A DNA stretch of 64,000 bases from NCBI GenBank assembly GCA_037127315.1, contig JBBBDQ010000915.1, positions 525,001 to 589,000 of the forward strand, written 5' to 3'. This document shows positions 1 to 11,315 of the stretch, in pieces (position 1 is the stretch's first letter; every line of letters starts with the position of its first letter). The DNA is from Ascarosepion bandense. Taxonomy: Eukaryota > Mollusca > Cephalopoda > Sepiida > Sepiidae. The notes below the pieces were generated by a model. The model saw nothing but the letters and a program-made list of their open reading frames with translations, did no database searches and was not told where the DNA came from. Position numbers and translations under genes: made by a program.

Positions 1-59
1 AAATAAATGTTTAGGAAGGACTCCTATCATCAACACGAAAAAAGTGCATTAACAACGCA

Positions 60-352
60 TTTCAGTTAAGTGCTATACGTGATACTCACTGAGGTGATCA
101 TTTTTCGAAAAAGACATGATTTTTCCACGGTATGTTGCCATTAACTTCTGAGGTAGATTGGTTGCCAACCAAGGCTATAGAATCCAATCTGTCCTGCTAT
201 TTAAATCCTAGCTGGAGGGAGAAGCAATGGATTCATAACTTTCCCAATAGCATTTGTGCATAATTGAATGCAACGAATTTAACCCGATTTTGAACTTGGC
301 TCTCCGACTTCTCATTCAAAACCGATATCCACTGTACCACAATGAACATCCC
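60..352 (-). mobile_element. tRNA-derived SINE (octopus OR-like family), minus strand
   Basis: On the minus strand this begins with a tRNA-like promoter head: a box A-like GTGGTACAGTGG stretch (complement near 328-340), then a degraded box B region. The family body follows, with the conserved segments for a TATGGGTTAAATAG-like core, a GGTTGGCAACC-like segment and a terminal CACTTAACTG-like end near 60-75. It is about 290 bp and clearly homologous to the copies at 10997, 22634, 35646, 45277, 51307 and 53931. It is one of the more diverged copies, with no convincing target-site duplication. Such SINEs are transcribed by RNA polymerase III and mobilised by a partner LINE. Confidence 0.85.
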
Positions 353-3300
353 ATTAATATTTACTAGACTTGAATTTGACACTCATTACACCAACAGCCA
401 GTAGGGCTTTAAGTTGAAATTTATAAAATCTCTCAAAAATCCAAGTCCATTAACAACTACTGGAATTGAAAAATGAATATTTTCGTGAAAACTTTCTCAG
501 TGAAAGATTTTATAATTTCAAACGAAAGCAGTACTGCCTGCTGGTGAAATGAATATCAAAATTTTCCTTGTCGGGAAACGGATCACATTGCCATTTACAA
601 TTAGAAAATGTACTCATCATGGCACCCACACCGATACGACTAGATAAGAAATTAAAAGCAAATGTGCGTGATATGGTGACGATGTTTGCTAAAAGAAACC
701 ATAACCTTACTGTTGAGTCTCAGTTAAATATACAGTCAGATCAGGTACATTTGTCTAGTCAGACGATTTCCGGTTGAAGATGTGCCCAATATTTAGATGT
801 GACTCGTAAGTTGTCTTGAACACACCTCTATCAAGCTCTGGTCCATGTAATACAATTCACTGAGTTCCGTTCCTCTATTTGCACAATTACTGATTTTTGA
901 TAAATATACAAATCCTAAACGAGGCAAACAGATACATCATTTTTGCTTGGATGCTGCGGTTGGAGTGAATCTAAAAACTTCAAAATACTTTCCAGAATAT
1001 TTTGTACTTTTTTGCTTTCTCGGCCAACATTGAAATTATGATTATGGGAAATAACCGTTTCTTTATAAGGAAGAATGCAGGATCTACTGACCGGACAAAA
1101 AACGATTTATCAAGTCTAACAAGTTATTACTCCTTGGAGCATTGATCAGAGAAACCCTTTCTAAAGTTTTCTTTAAGGTAGCATGAACTTTCAGCATCTT
1201 GATTATGTCATTGTTTTCGCTTTGCCTTATATATGTAATGCAGTTTAGCTGTTAGTGTATTTAACATTTCTCAAGTGATGTAGTTTCTGTCATTTGGTCA
1301 ATTCTTTGTTTGTGATCATGTAGCAGTATTCCTCTACACAAATAGAATTATCAGAACTTTCCTCAGTTTTTAATCTCCCTGATTGTTTTTATATTTCTTT
1401 TTTTCAAACCTAAATTATTCTCATCAAACCTGATTTACAGAGTCGTTCTTTTCAATAAAAAGACTATATCCCATAGATTTTGTGTTTTGTTTTTTCATGC
1501 TTCGATATAATTGTTCAGACGCATTTTAACCGGATTTTCATTGATGTGCTACTTCGTTTCTTTTCATAGATTTCAACTGCGTAACACCATTTCTGAATTT
1601 TTGACTGCAATAGTTTTTCTTTAATATTTTCTCCCTTTTTCTGTTATTTTTTGTCTTTATTACGAACCTATTTTTTTCTTTTTTTAAATTTTCTTTTTCT
1701 CTCTTTATCATTTGCAATCAGTGTTCATGTTATTTTATTATTATGCGCATTACTGTGCGAATTTTGTAAATGCAATTCTCAAAGCTCGAAAGCTGTTATA
1801 ATATACCCAAAGAAAAGTATTAAACGGAATTCAATAGACCAAGGTTTTGTCATTTGGGAGAAATAAGATTTGAGTATTAAAAGTATTCAATATATGTGTT
1901 GTGGGGTCTCCCTTTTTTCTATGAAAATTGACTCGACTTGTGTATACATAGACTCCTGCCATAGTGTGATACGTGAGTTACCGTAAAAGTTCTACATTAC
2001 CTCGGTTTTAAGGAGAATACAGCGTTAGTTCATAGTAGCTCTGAGCTTCACTCAGACAAAAGATTACTACGCAGCACCCGTCTGCTTCCGACGTGGACAT
2101 ACTAATTATACTACGGCTTTTTTTCAGAGACTTATATATATATATTTCTTACTAATCGTATTCCTGGATTACTAACGTGCGTTCAAGTTTGTATCTTTAC
2201 GTTTAATATACTTATTTTTCTATCTCAAATATGTGGTTTGTTGTTCACTATTTTGTGCGGTTCCCATTCCCGGGATCAACAACAATATGCGTTCCGAAAA
2301 ATACATTCAAAGGAAATATGAAAAGAATCAGTATTTCCCAATGTATGTTTTTGTATATTTACTGTACAGATGAGCAGTGGAAATTTTTCCATATGAAAGT
2401 GAGCGATGACGGGAATACCGGCAATAAGTAATAGACCATAGGATTAAAGCATTACTCAATGGATGTGATGTAATTTTGTGATTTCTAACCACTTACCAAG
2501 CAGTAGACTCTGGAGAAACAGGGCGTGTAATACTAAAATGAACAGCGAGAGAAAAATCTACCTCTTAAATTAAATAATCTGCCGCCGTAAATTAAATAAA
2601 GCTTTCAGTTTGAAATTTAATGAAAATTATCTAGATAACTGAAGAATGCCGGAGAACAAGTCATGAAAATCTCGTGGCAATAAGTAAAATGATGAAGAAA
2701 TTAATCCGAATGCAAATAAGAACATAAAAGTTTTATATTTCGTCGTATTAGTGTTTTGGTATTGGATTAAGAGACCAACAAAGAGATGCTTGCTAAGGAA
2801 TACGGTGTTTAAATACAGGAGATAAATTCGCCCTCAGCATCTCCACTGATATAAGTTCTATTCGTATTTCACAAAGAAGCACAGTGTACAATTAAATGTC
2901 TTCCTTTTTGACCTTTTGCCAGAACATTCTCGAATTGCATAAGCGTTGAGCCGATCAATTATACCGCAAAGCCTTGCCTTACAGAATTTCTTGGCAGTCT
3001 TAATATAAGACTCTTTGGTTTATGAAATCCTATATCCTCAAGTGACACGGTAAAAGTTTTTGCATTGACGTCAGTTTGTGTATAAGTTAGAGTCCGTATT
3101 TGAAAGCTGTTCTTTGATTTCTGTTTGATGACATTTGGTCGTCAGCGTTTGCTGTATTGGATATCATATCTTTTGATAATTGATATGTTTCTGATAAAAA
3201 AAAAGATCACACAAAGCAAGCAAGTATACTTTTGATAGAAGTTGATACTAAAGAATATAATATTAATAGAAAACTGCTTCCGTACGGCTGGAAAGATGCC

Positions 3301-3594
3301 GTTCATTCACATGGATATATATTTGTTACATATGTATTTCTCTTCTATTCTAAGAATGACTATATATTTAAACAAATATTCTTTGTATATATTTTATTTC
3401 AGATATAATAATTCGTGCACTGCTTTATTACTGCTACCAACACCAACAGTACGCTATTTATATCAATATCAATTTATCTATCTATAGGCATGTTATGTTA
3501 TTTTATACCTATTAGGTTCAGGGTTCCTAGCACTATTTTCTCCTATACCAATTTCTCTCTTTTGAACAACTTCTATTCATGTTTTTATTATATA
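353..3594. other. Long AT-rich stretch, no gene recognised
   Basis: Only short open frames occur, none with a recognisable domain. The region is AT-rich with T-rich runs around 1380-1700 and a slightly GC-richer patch near 1950-2110. I see no RNA gene, repeat or transposon end that I can name. Confidence 0.6.
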
Positions 3595-4212
3595 AACTAG
3601 TATCATAGCCCGGCGTTGCCCGTGCATCTTAGAACATTTTAGTAGTAGAATAAGATGCCAATGAGAGGAGCAGATGGAAATCATTTATTGAATGTTGGAA
3701 AGGATAGCTGAGGCTGTTAGTAACCATTTTCAGCATTAAGAAGGCATTGAAAGCATGTTGCTGTAGTATTCGAACGGATTATAAAGTGTAGTTTTAGTGC
3801 TGTTCATACTTATGCCTCCTACTAAAGAGGGTGTGGGTTTTGTTTCAAAATTACGGGAAAAAATTGTTGTTGACCAAATGAATTTTTAAAAGGTCGGAAT
3901 AAAAATTAAATTTAAAGGTTAATTTTTTTAATGAAAAAATTATTTTAGTCGCGTTTAACAGGTGTGATTTGATTTCTGTGACGCAATTTAGCAACCATCG
4001 TAGATCTTAGCTGTTTTACGGAGGAAATGTAAACAATCGTCTCCACTGGCCAAGATATACGAAAAAGAATTGCTGAACTTAAACTCAAAAAGGTATGTGT
4101 CGGCCTAGCTTTCCTGTAGATATATGTCCCTAGAAAGTTTGAATGGCGTTGCTTAAAAAATGTAGGCTTGCATTGCGAACAGTCACACACAGACTAACAG
4201 ATTGCCTTTTGT

Positions 4213-4215
<3 letters not shown>
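3595..4215 (+). repeat. Unclassified interspersed repeat ending in a TA tract
   Basis: The block opens with a GC-rich CCCGGCGTTGCCCGTG motif near 3609 that I associate with dispersed invertebrate repeats. It ends with a CACACACAGACTAACAGA tail at about 4184 running into (TA)n. An open frame on the minus strand here has no recognised domain. The layout resembles the 3' end of a retroelement or a Helitron-like repeat, but I cannot place the family. Confidence 0.35.
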
Positions 4216-4257
<42 letters not shown>

Positions 4258-4275
4258 TTATAAAGTTATATAAAT

Positions 4276-4314
<39 letters not shown>

Positions 4315-4370
4315 GATAGATAGATAGATATAAATATAAATATATATTAATAAATATACATATTATCCTA
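4216..4370. repeat. (TA)n / (ATAG)n microsatellite
   Basis: Interrupted TA dinucleotide runs (about 4217-4315), then a short TAGA run near 4313-4330 and further TA-rich sequence. On the minus strand this tract lies directly downstream of the hammerhead-like relic at 4383-4410. Confidence 0.9.
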
Positions 4371-4382
4371 CGTTGGAGTGTC

Positions 4383-4410
4383 AGGCATTATCCAATGCAA
4401 TCATCAGGTG
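4383..4410 (-). ncRNA. Degenerate hammerhead-like relic
   Basis: On the minus strand CTGATGA (complement 4401-4407) is followed two bases later by a perfect 5-bp stem GCATT/AATGC (4385-4389 with 4394-4398). Then comes TGACACTCC, which aligns with TGAACCTCC of the better copy at 47064-47104. The conserved GAAA is broken and no stem I partner is visible, so it should be inactive. The call rests mainly on resemblance to the 47 kb copy. Confidence 0.3.
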
Positions 4411-5677
4411 CACAATTCAAACTGGGAGTTTAATAGATTTGAATTTAAATTCACTCGATGTTAATGCAAATTGAATTTAATAAATTTAATTTACTGTTTA
4501 TTTAATAACAAGTTTAAAATTTTATTTTAAATTTTAAAATTACAATAAAAAATATAAAAATATTCAAATGCAGGGAGAATAAATTAAAAAGGTCGTAAAA
4601 CATGAAACGTAAAGATTTAGATATTTAAATAATAAATGTAGATAAAAATGAATATTTTAAAATTTTAAATTTTTTAATTTTTAAATAAAAAATTATTTAA
4701 ATAAGAAAAACTAAGATTAAAAAAATTAAAATTTTAAAATCGAAGCGTTTTAATTTATAATTGATAAATGTCATAATATTGCGGGGAAAATATAGAAAGA
4801 AATCAAGAAAGAAATAGGGAAAGAAAAGGTCATACGTATAGAGGTATCTTTATCAATCTGAGTTTAAGAATTTAAATAAGTACTTTTTCTATGACCAGCA
4901 TCTGGTCATTTCACTCTTTTTTATTCGTAACCCTATTTTTAGATGGCTGGTATTAATTTTATGTGATTTTCAAGAGATGAGATAAGATTTCTCTAACATT
5001 GGAGAATACAATTATTTTTGTCAGGAAAAGTAGCCGAAGTGTTTACATGAAAAAAAAAGCAGGTTCGAAGTTTATTGAGTACAAAATTATTTTCATCAAT
5101 GGGATTACAAAATAAAAATATCTATCAATGGATTTTGTCGATGGGTGACCCTAGGTCGAAATGAGGCTTTGACAATTTCTTGTGTACTGAGTTACCGGGA
5201 CAGTTGATAAGAGCAGGCAGACAAGTAGATGAGCTTTGTTTAATAAGTCGACATGGTTGAGTGTAATTGTTTTTATTCCGAGCTGGTAAAAGTTGTACAA
5301 GGAGGAAGATGGAAACCTCATCCATCTTGTTCTCACACCGGTTAGGGTGCTGTTTAATAAAATCAGAATGGAAAACGAGATATAGTGAATCCCCTCCCGA
5401 AGCTTAGAAGTGAAAATTTAATATACGGTGGGCCTGAAAATTCATCTGCTGATAGAAAGAGAAGACGGAAAGGATTGCACATTTAAATAACTGATCGTCC
5501 CGTAGAAATAAACCAACTCGAATATTATCGTGTTACGGAAGTACCAGCCAACTGATATTTATTTTCCATCATTTAATTTGACTTGCTTGTAATCATGTAA
5601 TTATTCGTTATATATATAAATATACATAAATCTTCATCGTGTTTTTGCGGTCTTAAATCTGTTTTCTCATCATATCA
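4411..5677. other. Extremely AT-rich stretch, no gene recognised
   Basis: Between about 4430 and 4770 the sequence is almost only A and T. The remainder has no domain-bearing open frame. A small hairpin of the form ATGACCAG/CTGGTCAT lies near 4890-4910. Nothing else is recognised. Confidence 0.6.
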
Positions 5678-6262
5678 GTGTTCTTGACAAGCTCCAAAGG
5701 AGAGTCTGTAATGTGATAGGTACTGATCTGGCGACTCGTCTGCAGCCACTTTCACATCGTCGAAATGTGGCCTCCCTCTGTCTCTTCTATAAATACTTTC
5801 ATGGCTTCTGCTCGGATGAGCTTAAGTCACTGATGCCTCCTCAACAGGTGTTTACCCGTTCAACCAGACTGGCAACTGGGTCCCACCCATTCACAGTCAG
5901 GTTAGCCAAACGCAGACGACAATTCTACTCCTGCAGCTTCCTCTCTCGCACTTCCCGCCTGTGGAACTCACTCCCGTATTCTTGCTTTCCTGACGGCTAC
6001 GACCTCCAGAAATTTAAAAGCAAAGTTAATACTCACCTACTAACCACTGGCCTCTAGCTCTCTCCCCTCCCCTGTATAACCTTCCCTTTCTCTCCGCCCA
6101 TGTACCTGTCATTGCACCCGCTTTCTCAGCTTTCTATTGATCCTTTCTAACTAGCTTGTACTCCTCACTCTTTTCTAATTAATCTTTTAACATTTATGCA
6201 ACCCCCTGCACATCAGTGGCGTTTCTGCCTTGCTCGGGGTGAAATGATTAAAAAAAAAAAAT
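5678..6262 (+). mobile_element. Jockey-like non-LTR retrotransposon, 5'-truncated 3' end
   Basis: A 5'-truncated LINE copy holding the last part of the pol frame, the pyrimidine-rich 3' UTR and the 3' terminus GGGGTGAAATGATT plus poly(A) at about 6238-6261. It is closely similar to the minus-strand copy at 8729-9305, so the two form an inverted pair around a Penelope-like element. Truncation at the 5' side is the usual product of target-primed reverse transcription. Confidence 0.85.
5713..6057 (+). pseudogene. Jockey-like pol C-terminal fragment
   Basis: A 114-codon open stretch covers the C-terminal tail that follows the reverse transcriptase in this LINE family. The diagnostic blocks are NVASLCLFYKYFHGFC (about residues 19-34), FTRSTRLATGSHPFTV (44-59) and LWNSLP near residue 85. 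The frame is open upstream from about 5678. The catalytic RT core is missing, so no enzyme can be made. The tail is shared with all other copies in the window, most completely with the element at 28955-32771. Confidence 0.8.
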
Positions 6263-7438
6263 ATATACCGATCCCTCGCTAGCCTGGACCATGGTCATCA
6301 AGTGGGAATAAGCGGTCCTGCTTTCGCTAAACTTAAACCAAGAACATAGTTTGGGCAGATCGACCAAAGGTCATGGAGGTGGACTGGATGTAGCCAGGGG
6401 TTTTGTTGTAATTAAGAAAATTAATATTGTTAATATGGTTTAAGTTGACTAGATTTTCTAAAAGACATAGATTACATTTATCTTCTTTTTCCATTGTAAG
6501 ATTTGGATTTAGCTACGATATTCCAGGTAATAACTGGGTTCTTTTATTTAAGTTCTTATAATGTATGGATAAAGCAATACTTGTACTGTATTTACTAATG
6601 TGATTGTAAAATTTTAATCCTCCACATGCTAGAAGTGCTTCCAAAATAAAATTTAATATAATTAACACCCGAATGAATTCAAGCTCTATAAACAATTCTT
6701 TAGGAAATACATTGGCCATTCAATGGCCAGTTTTTATGTTTTCAACAGTTCCATTATTTTTAGAAGTGTCATTTTTGCTATTCGTTGGGTGACGGATGTT
6801 GTTTAACTGAGCGAAATATTTACTTGCTGTCATAAGATTATAATGTGAAATATATTTATCTATGTTTTTTTAACGCAAATATAACTGTTTTAACATCGTT
6901 TTGTTGAAGTGTTTTAGTGTTTTTGAATAGTAGAGATGTTTGTGACTTATGTTAAGGAAGAGTTTATCGATGTTAGTTTGAACATTATGACTGAAGAATG
7001 GGTTAAAACAAAAAATGTTACGTTTACGTGATTTGTGCGAATTTCTGCCTATCTTATTTTAACGGAGTATTATAAAGTAATATTGACTTTACTATTTCTT
7101 AACCATTAATGTATTTAATTTTAGAATTGTCAAAAATTTTCTTGTTGCTAGTTATATTATAAATTGTATTATATAGTTAATACAGTTCTGTTCATAACTT
7201 AGCACAGTTTTATTGAATAGAAATGCTATACATATGTGCATCCTCATGTATATTTATTAATTTATGTCACCATATACAGTAGCGGCCATAATATAAGGAA
7301 CGGAAACAATAAAGATATAAATATGTGTATTAGCTAAATAGTAATGCATGGTTAGCAATGACATTTTTATCGAATAAAGATTTTTTACCGAATATCCTTA
7401 TATAATGGCCTCTACTGAATATATATATATGTGTGTGT

Positions 7439-7469
<31 letters not shown>

Positions 7470-7617
7470 AAAAGTGTATGTATATAATTATAAATATCAA
7501 TGTATATATATATATATGCAATTTGTTATATATATCATATTGTTTACATATTATATATGCATGGTACTTATTTAAAAGCGTTCAATATCAGTGATAGAGC
7601 AGACATATTCATATAGA
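6263..7617. other. No gene recognised; microsatellite near 7420-7470
   Basis: This is AT-rich sequence between the Jockey 3' end and the Penelope-like remnant. A GC-richer patch at 6268-6400 may be an old repeat but matches nothing else here. Short (TA)n and (GT)n runs lie at 7423-7468. No domain-bearing frame is seen. Confidence 0.55.
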
Positions 7618-7626
7618 TAGGTGTGA

Positions 7627-7670
7627 GTTTGTAACCCTGGGTTTAACGCTCTTGCGATCGTCAGACAAAC
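7627..7670 (-). ncRNA. Hammerhead ribozyme relic, left (inverted) PLE terminus
   Basis: On the minus strand: stem I GTTTGT/ACAAAC (7665-7670 with 7627-7632), CTGACGA (7658-7664), a CGC/GCG stem II, then TAAAC where GAAAC is expected. G12 is therefore changed to T, which should abolish cleavage. It is an inverted duplicate of the intact motif at 8447-8490. Confidence 0.65.
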
Positions 7671-8298
7671 TGGTTGGACAGAAATATTTCACCAACAATA
7701 AGCTGGAAAATACAGAAAAAAGCACCTACCTACAACAACATTACAAAAAATGCATACTTTGCCTACATGAGAAAATAGAAATTATATCTCATACTCCACA
7801 AAGAACTTACTAAACACGAGATCAGAACCTATTATCACAATTTATACCAAACAGATAAAAAAAAATCACACGTCTCTGCCATAGTAAAATTAATAATTAA
7901 TACACCACAAATAAACACTAACAAGCATTACAAATTAGACTTTCTACCATTTAAATATACGCAACCACAAAAAATTAAAAAACAAGCCAATAACCGACTT
8001 TTAAAAAAAACATAGCAATACAACCTTAAATAAAATAATAGAAATTCTTACCTATCATAGTTTCACACAGAACCAATCAAAAGTACATATGTACGTACGA
8101 GAAATCGACAACTGTCCGCGCGTCAACATCGCTACACCATTCGAATACACCAACCGAATGCGTATGTATATGTGCAACGGCACACATATACATATATATA
8201 CCGAATCCCGCACGATTCACATGTGTATGTTTATGCAAGCCTCAGTGAACGAACGCCCGTGCGTATGTATGTGTGTTCTTGCGCGCGGTGATGGATGT

Positions 8299-8301
<3 letters not shown>

Positions 8302-8350
<49 letters not shown>
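8302..8350. repeat. (TA)n microsatellite inside the PLE 3' UTR
   Basis: An uninterrupted AT dinucleotide tract of about 49 bp within the Penelope-like remnant. Confidence 0.9.
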
Positions 8351-8353
<3 letters not shown>

Positions 8354-8446
8354 TGCGTCTGTCATGACGACAGATTTCCCCCACTTCCACAATAATACAC
8401 CAATATACACAACCATACATATAACCAATTTTAAAAAAAATATCCA

Positions 8447-8490
8447 GTTTGTCTGACGATCGCAAGAGCGTGAAACTGAGGGTAACAAAC
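8447..8490 (+). ncRNA. Hammerhead ribozyme, intact core, PLE 3' terminus
   Basis: All core elements of a minimal type I hammerhead are present. Stem I pairs GTTTGT (8447-8452) with ACAAAC (8485-8490). The core CTGACGA is 8453-8459. Stem II pairs CGC/GCG (8461-8463 with 8468-8470) around loop AAGA. GAAAC follows at 8472-8476, a very short stem III AC/GT closes a 5-nt loop, and the cleavage triplet is GTA (8482-8484), with the scissile bond after 8484. Hammerheads with tiny stem III are established in Penelope-like elements, where they are thought to work as dimers. A TATC/TA tract begins just downstream at 8502. Confidence 0.8.
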
Positions 8491-8496
8491 TCACAC

Positions 8497-8499
<3 letters not shown>

Positions 8500-8532
<33 letters not shown>

Positions 8533-8548
8533 ATATATATATATGCGG
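8500..8548. repeat. (CTAT)n / (TA)n microsatellite
   Basis: A tetranucleotide CTAT run followed by TA dinucleotides, abutting the 3' end of the Penelope-like element. Confidence 0.9.
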
Positions 8549-8728
8549 ACAAAAAGATATTGATATGTAAATATGTAACTTTGGACTCGAAGTCGATGTA
8601 GCGAGTGACACACATATAATTATGGACAGATAAAAAATTAATAATAAAATAACAATACATCTTCACTTTAAGCAAAACATTTACTGCACATTACACGTTT
8701 ACAAATATATATATATATATATTTTTTT

Positions 8729-9684
8729 TTTAATCATTTCACCCCGAGCAAGGCGGAAATACCACTGATGTGCAGGGGGCTACATAAATGTAAAAAGATT
8801 AATTAGAAAAGAGTGAGGAGTACAAACTAGTTAGAAAGAAACAATAGAAAGCTGAGAAAACAGGTGCGATGACAGATACATAGGTGGAGAGAAAGGGAAG
8901 GTTATACAGCGGTGGGGACAGAGCTAGAGTCCAGTGGTTAGTAAATGATTATTGACTTTGCATTTAAATTTCTGGAGGTTGTAGCCGTCAGGAAAGCAAG
9001 AATACGAGAGTGAGTTCCACAGGCGGGAAGTGCGAGAGAAGAAGCTGGGAGTAGAATTGTCGTCTGCATTTGGCTAACCTGACTGTGAATGGGTGGGACC
9101 CAGTTGCCAGTCTAGTTGCACGAGTAAACACATGTTGAGGAGGCATCAGTGACTTAAGTTCGTCTGAGCAGAAGCCATAAAAGTATTTATAGAACAGACA
9201 AAGGGAGGCCACATTTCGACGATGGGGAAGTGGCTGCAGTCGAGCCGCCAGATCAGTACCTATCACATTACAGACTCTCCTTTCGAGCCTGTCAAGAACA
9301 CTGAGGAGAACGGCAGGGGCACCTGACCATAAATGGCAGCAGTACTCCATGCACGGTCGGATGGTTGACTTGTATATATGCAGGATGGATTCAGGTGGAA
9401 AAAACATCCTGGATCGACATAGTGACCCAACCTTCTTAGCAGTAGATTTTGCTATGGATTCAATATAGTGGTTCCATTTGAGGTCTGAGGACAGGGTAAG
9501 TCCAAGGAGGCGTAGTGTATTACTCTCCGGGAGAATCGCTTGGTCCATGCTTATGGGAGGCAGGAGAGGTTGCCTGTAATGGTTGACAGACAACAGCTTG
9601 GTCTCAGATGAATTGAAGTTGACAAGCCACTTCTTGCCCCAGTTCACCACAGAGTGTAGATCCCGCTCAAGTAGGGAGACACGT
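8729..9684 (-). mobile_element. Jockey-like non-LTR retrotransposon, 5'-truncated, minus strand
   Basis: On the minus strand this runs from the end of the reverse transcriptase domain (upstream limit near 9684) through the C-terminal tail and 3' UTR. It ends in GGGGTGAAATGATT plus poly(A), the complement of the T run at 8721-8733. It belongs to the same young subfamily as 5678-6262, with coding and 3' UTR parts both closely matching. The truncation point lies just after the YADD region. Confidence 0.85.
8988..9650 (-). pseudogene. Jockey-like reverse transcriptase C-terminal part
   Basis: A 220-codon frame that begins downstream of the YADD catalytic motif. It contains the WLVNFNSSETKLLS block (about residues 9-22), LGLTLSSDLKWN (50-61, the RT motif E region), the thumb-like segment with YCCHLWSGAP (about 103-112) and the KYFYGFCSDE tail. 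A frameshift near 9040 replaces the usual LWNSLP ending. The catalytic aspartates are absent through 5' truncation, so it is inactive. Family identity is secure by comparison with the copy at 31398-32592. Confidence 0.85.
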
Positions 9685-9689
9685 TATTT

Positions 9690-10125
9690 CATGGTAAATC
9701 GGATGTGTAGGCCTATTTCAGGCTAAACATTATCAGCTTCCGTCTTTTATGTACAGAAGATTTTACACGAAAGAAATTCACAAACAAAGGCCCTAAAAAA
9801 AAAACGGAGTAAAAATAAAGATTTCTCCCTTAAAAGAGAAAATTTAAGAAAAATACATAATTACATCAGTTCGGCAAATACAGAAACACGTTCATACATA
9901 AGCATATATATACGCAACATATAATCAAAGAGCATGCATAAGAGCGGATGTCAACTTAAACTTAAAGATACATTATGCAAGTCAGTTAGACTGCGAACAC
10001 GTAGATTTGAAAAGTAAAGAAAAGGGGTTAGGTTAGAGAGAAAGAGAGAGTGATAGCATTGAAGAGAAAAGGTAAGTATCTTAAAACGTAAAGGGTAAGT
10101 ATCTTAAAGCTTAAACAAAAACGCC
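9690..10125. other. No gene recognised
   Basis: A-rich sequence between the Jockey fragment and a PLE scrap. No domain or RNA gene is seen. Confidence 0.5.
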
Positions 10126-10260
10126 TTTAGATATCTAGGTTTTAAACTGTATACCCAGACTAACCGTAAAATAGTTTATTTTCTAGACATCACCTTTGAC
10201 CTCTCTAGTAACAGCTTTAGACCCTACCAAAAACCTAATCAAACACATTTATACATCAAT
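10126..10260 (+). pseudogene. Penelope-like reverse transcriptase scrap
   Basis: A short frame reads GFKLYTQTNRKIVYFLDITF then DLSSNSFRPYQKPNQTHLYI. This is the conserved F-L-D-[IV]-T-[FL]-[DN]-L...Y-[RK]-P-Y-x-K-P-N block of Penelope-like reverse transcriptases. The same block occurs in the copies at 25233-25439 (minus) and 53430-53530. It is truncated on both sides and has no endonuclease part. Confidence 0.75.
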
Positions 10261-10985
10261 ATAGTGGTCGTGCTAGAGTTGACATGATTAAAAATTCTTG
10301 AAAATTTTCCTTCTGTAATACAGACACACTGGTTTTCTTTTTATCGACCGTTTTTCTAATCATAGTGAGTTTTAGTATTTTGTAGTTGGGACATTCGTTA
10401 ACAAATTACATCAGGACAGATCACGTAATAAAAAAATGTCATCCAATGAGTTTTCCTTGTGATTGTCATACATTCCTTTCACTTCCGATTACGTTTTTAA
10501 AGTACTTTCGTTCATTATAGTCGCTCCACTGCACTTCTGTACAGAATGTCAGTAAGAGACTTCGATCAGATCAATAGCTTCCTCTTTCGTGCTCGAACGT
10601 TAACTACTTAATAAGCGACTTGGTCCTTTGCTGCTGAAGAAAGCAGATTGTACATCAGCTGTCGAATCTGTTTGGGGATGAGGAGAAACTCTTTAACATC
10701 CTCTGACATTTGCACACAACGAGGACCATCGAGTAGTTTGCATAGCAAATAATCAATAGACAACACCTGACGTAGAGAAATCTTTACTCTCGCAGACTTT
10801 TTCCTTATCTAGCGAGTTCGATTTTTGCACGGAGCTCGACTTATTTGACCTTGTAACTAAGGAAATATTAGCATTTACATTCACCGGATTTTATAGCATA
10901 AATATGTTGGTATCACTGAAGAGTGCTCAACAACAGTGTCTTAGTGATATACTTGCAAAATAATATTTTGATAACGTCTATGTGC
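10261..10985. other. No gene recognised
   Basis: This has moderate base composition and no domain-bearing frame. A CTGAAGAGTGC stretch near 10917 resembles part of a hammerhead, but no GAAA follows it. Confidence 0.5.
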
Positions 10986-10996
10986 CTATGTGCCTA

Positions 10997-11304
10997 GGAT
11001 GTGCGTTGTGGTGCAGTGGATATCAGCCAGGAACGAGAAATCGGGGAACCAAGTTCGAATTCCAGTTGAATTCATTGCATTCACTTACGCGCAAATACCC
11101 TTGCGAAAGGTATTAATCCGTCTCTTCCTTCCAGTTATGGGTTAAATAATAGCACAGATTGGGTTCTATAGCCTTAGTCGGCAACCAGTCTACCGCAGAA
11201 AGCAATGGCAACCAACTGCGGAATAATATTCTGCCCAGTCAGTCATGTCTCTTTCGAGACAGGATCGCCCTAGTGTGTATCGCGCATAGCACTTAACTGA
11301 CTGA
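10997..11304 (+). mobile_element. tRNA-derived SINE (octopus OR-like), with target-site duplication
   Basis: A full-length copy of about 308 bp. Box A-like TGGTGCAGTGG is at 11009-11019 and box B-like AGTTCGAATTCC at 11052-11063. The family body follows and it ends at TTAACTGACTGAC. It is flanked by an exact 11-bp direct repeat CTATGTGCCTA (10986-10996 and 11305-11315), as expected for target-primed insertion. The internal boxes imply RNA polymerase III transcription. Confidence 0.92.
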
Positions 11305-11315
11305 CTATGTGCCTA

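Larger units (their letters stand above)
7621..8502 (+). mobile_element. Penelope-like element remnant with terminal inverted hammerhead copies
   Basis: The two ends are inverted copies of one segment of about 50 bp (7621-7672 and 8445-8502). Each reads as a hammerhead ribozyme when taken on the strand where it begins GTTTGTCTGACGA. After the left copy comes the end of a Penelope-like pol: a frame at about 7743-7790 reads CILCLHEKIEIISHTP, then NTRSEP in a shifted frame. That is the cysteine-containing tail after the GIY-YIG domain. The rest is 3' untranslated sequence with a (TA)n tract at 8302-8350. An inverted terminal copy next to a 5'-truncated body is a known PLE arrangement. Confidence 0.75.

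Noticed and set aside
8217..8494. Open frames over TA and TG tracts (isoleucine/tyrosine and valine/cysteine runs), also at 23959, 40359, 55099, 55881 and 62195
   Set aside because: These are microsatellite translations without start context or domain.
10910..10965. CTGAAGAGTGC with flanking TATCA/TGATA pairing
   Set aside because: The GAAA half of the core is absent, so a hammerhead cannot be claimed.
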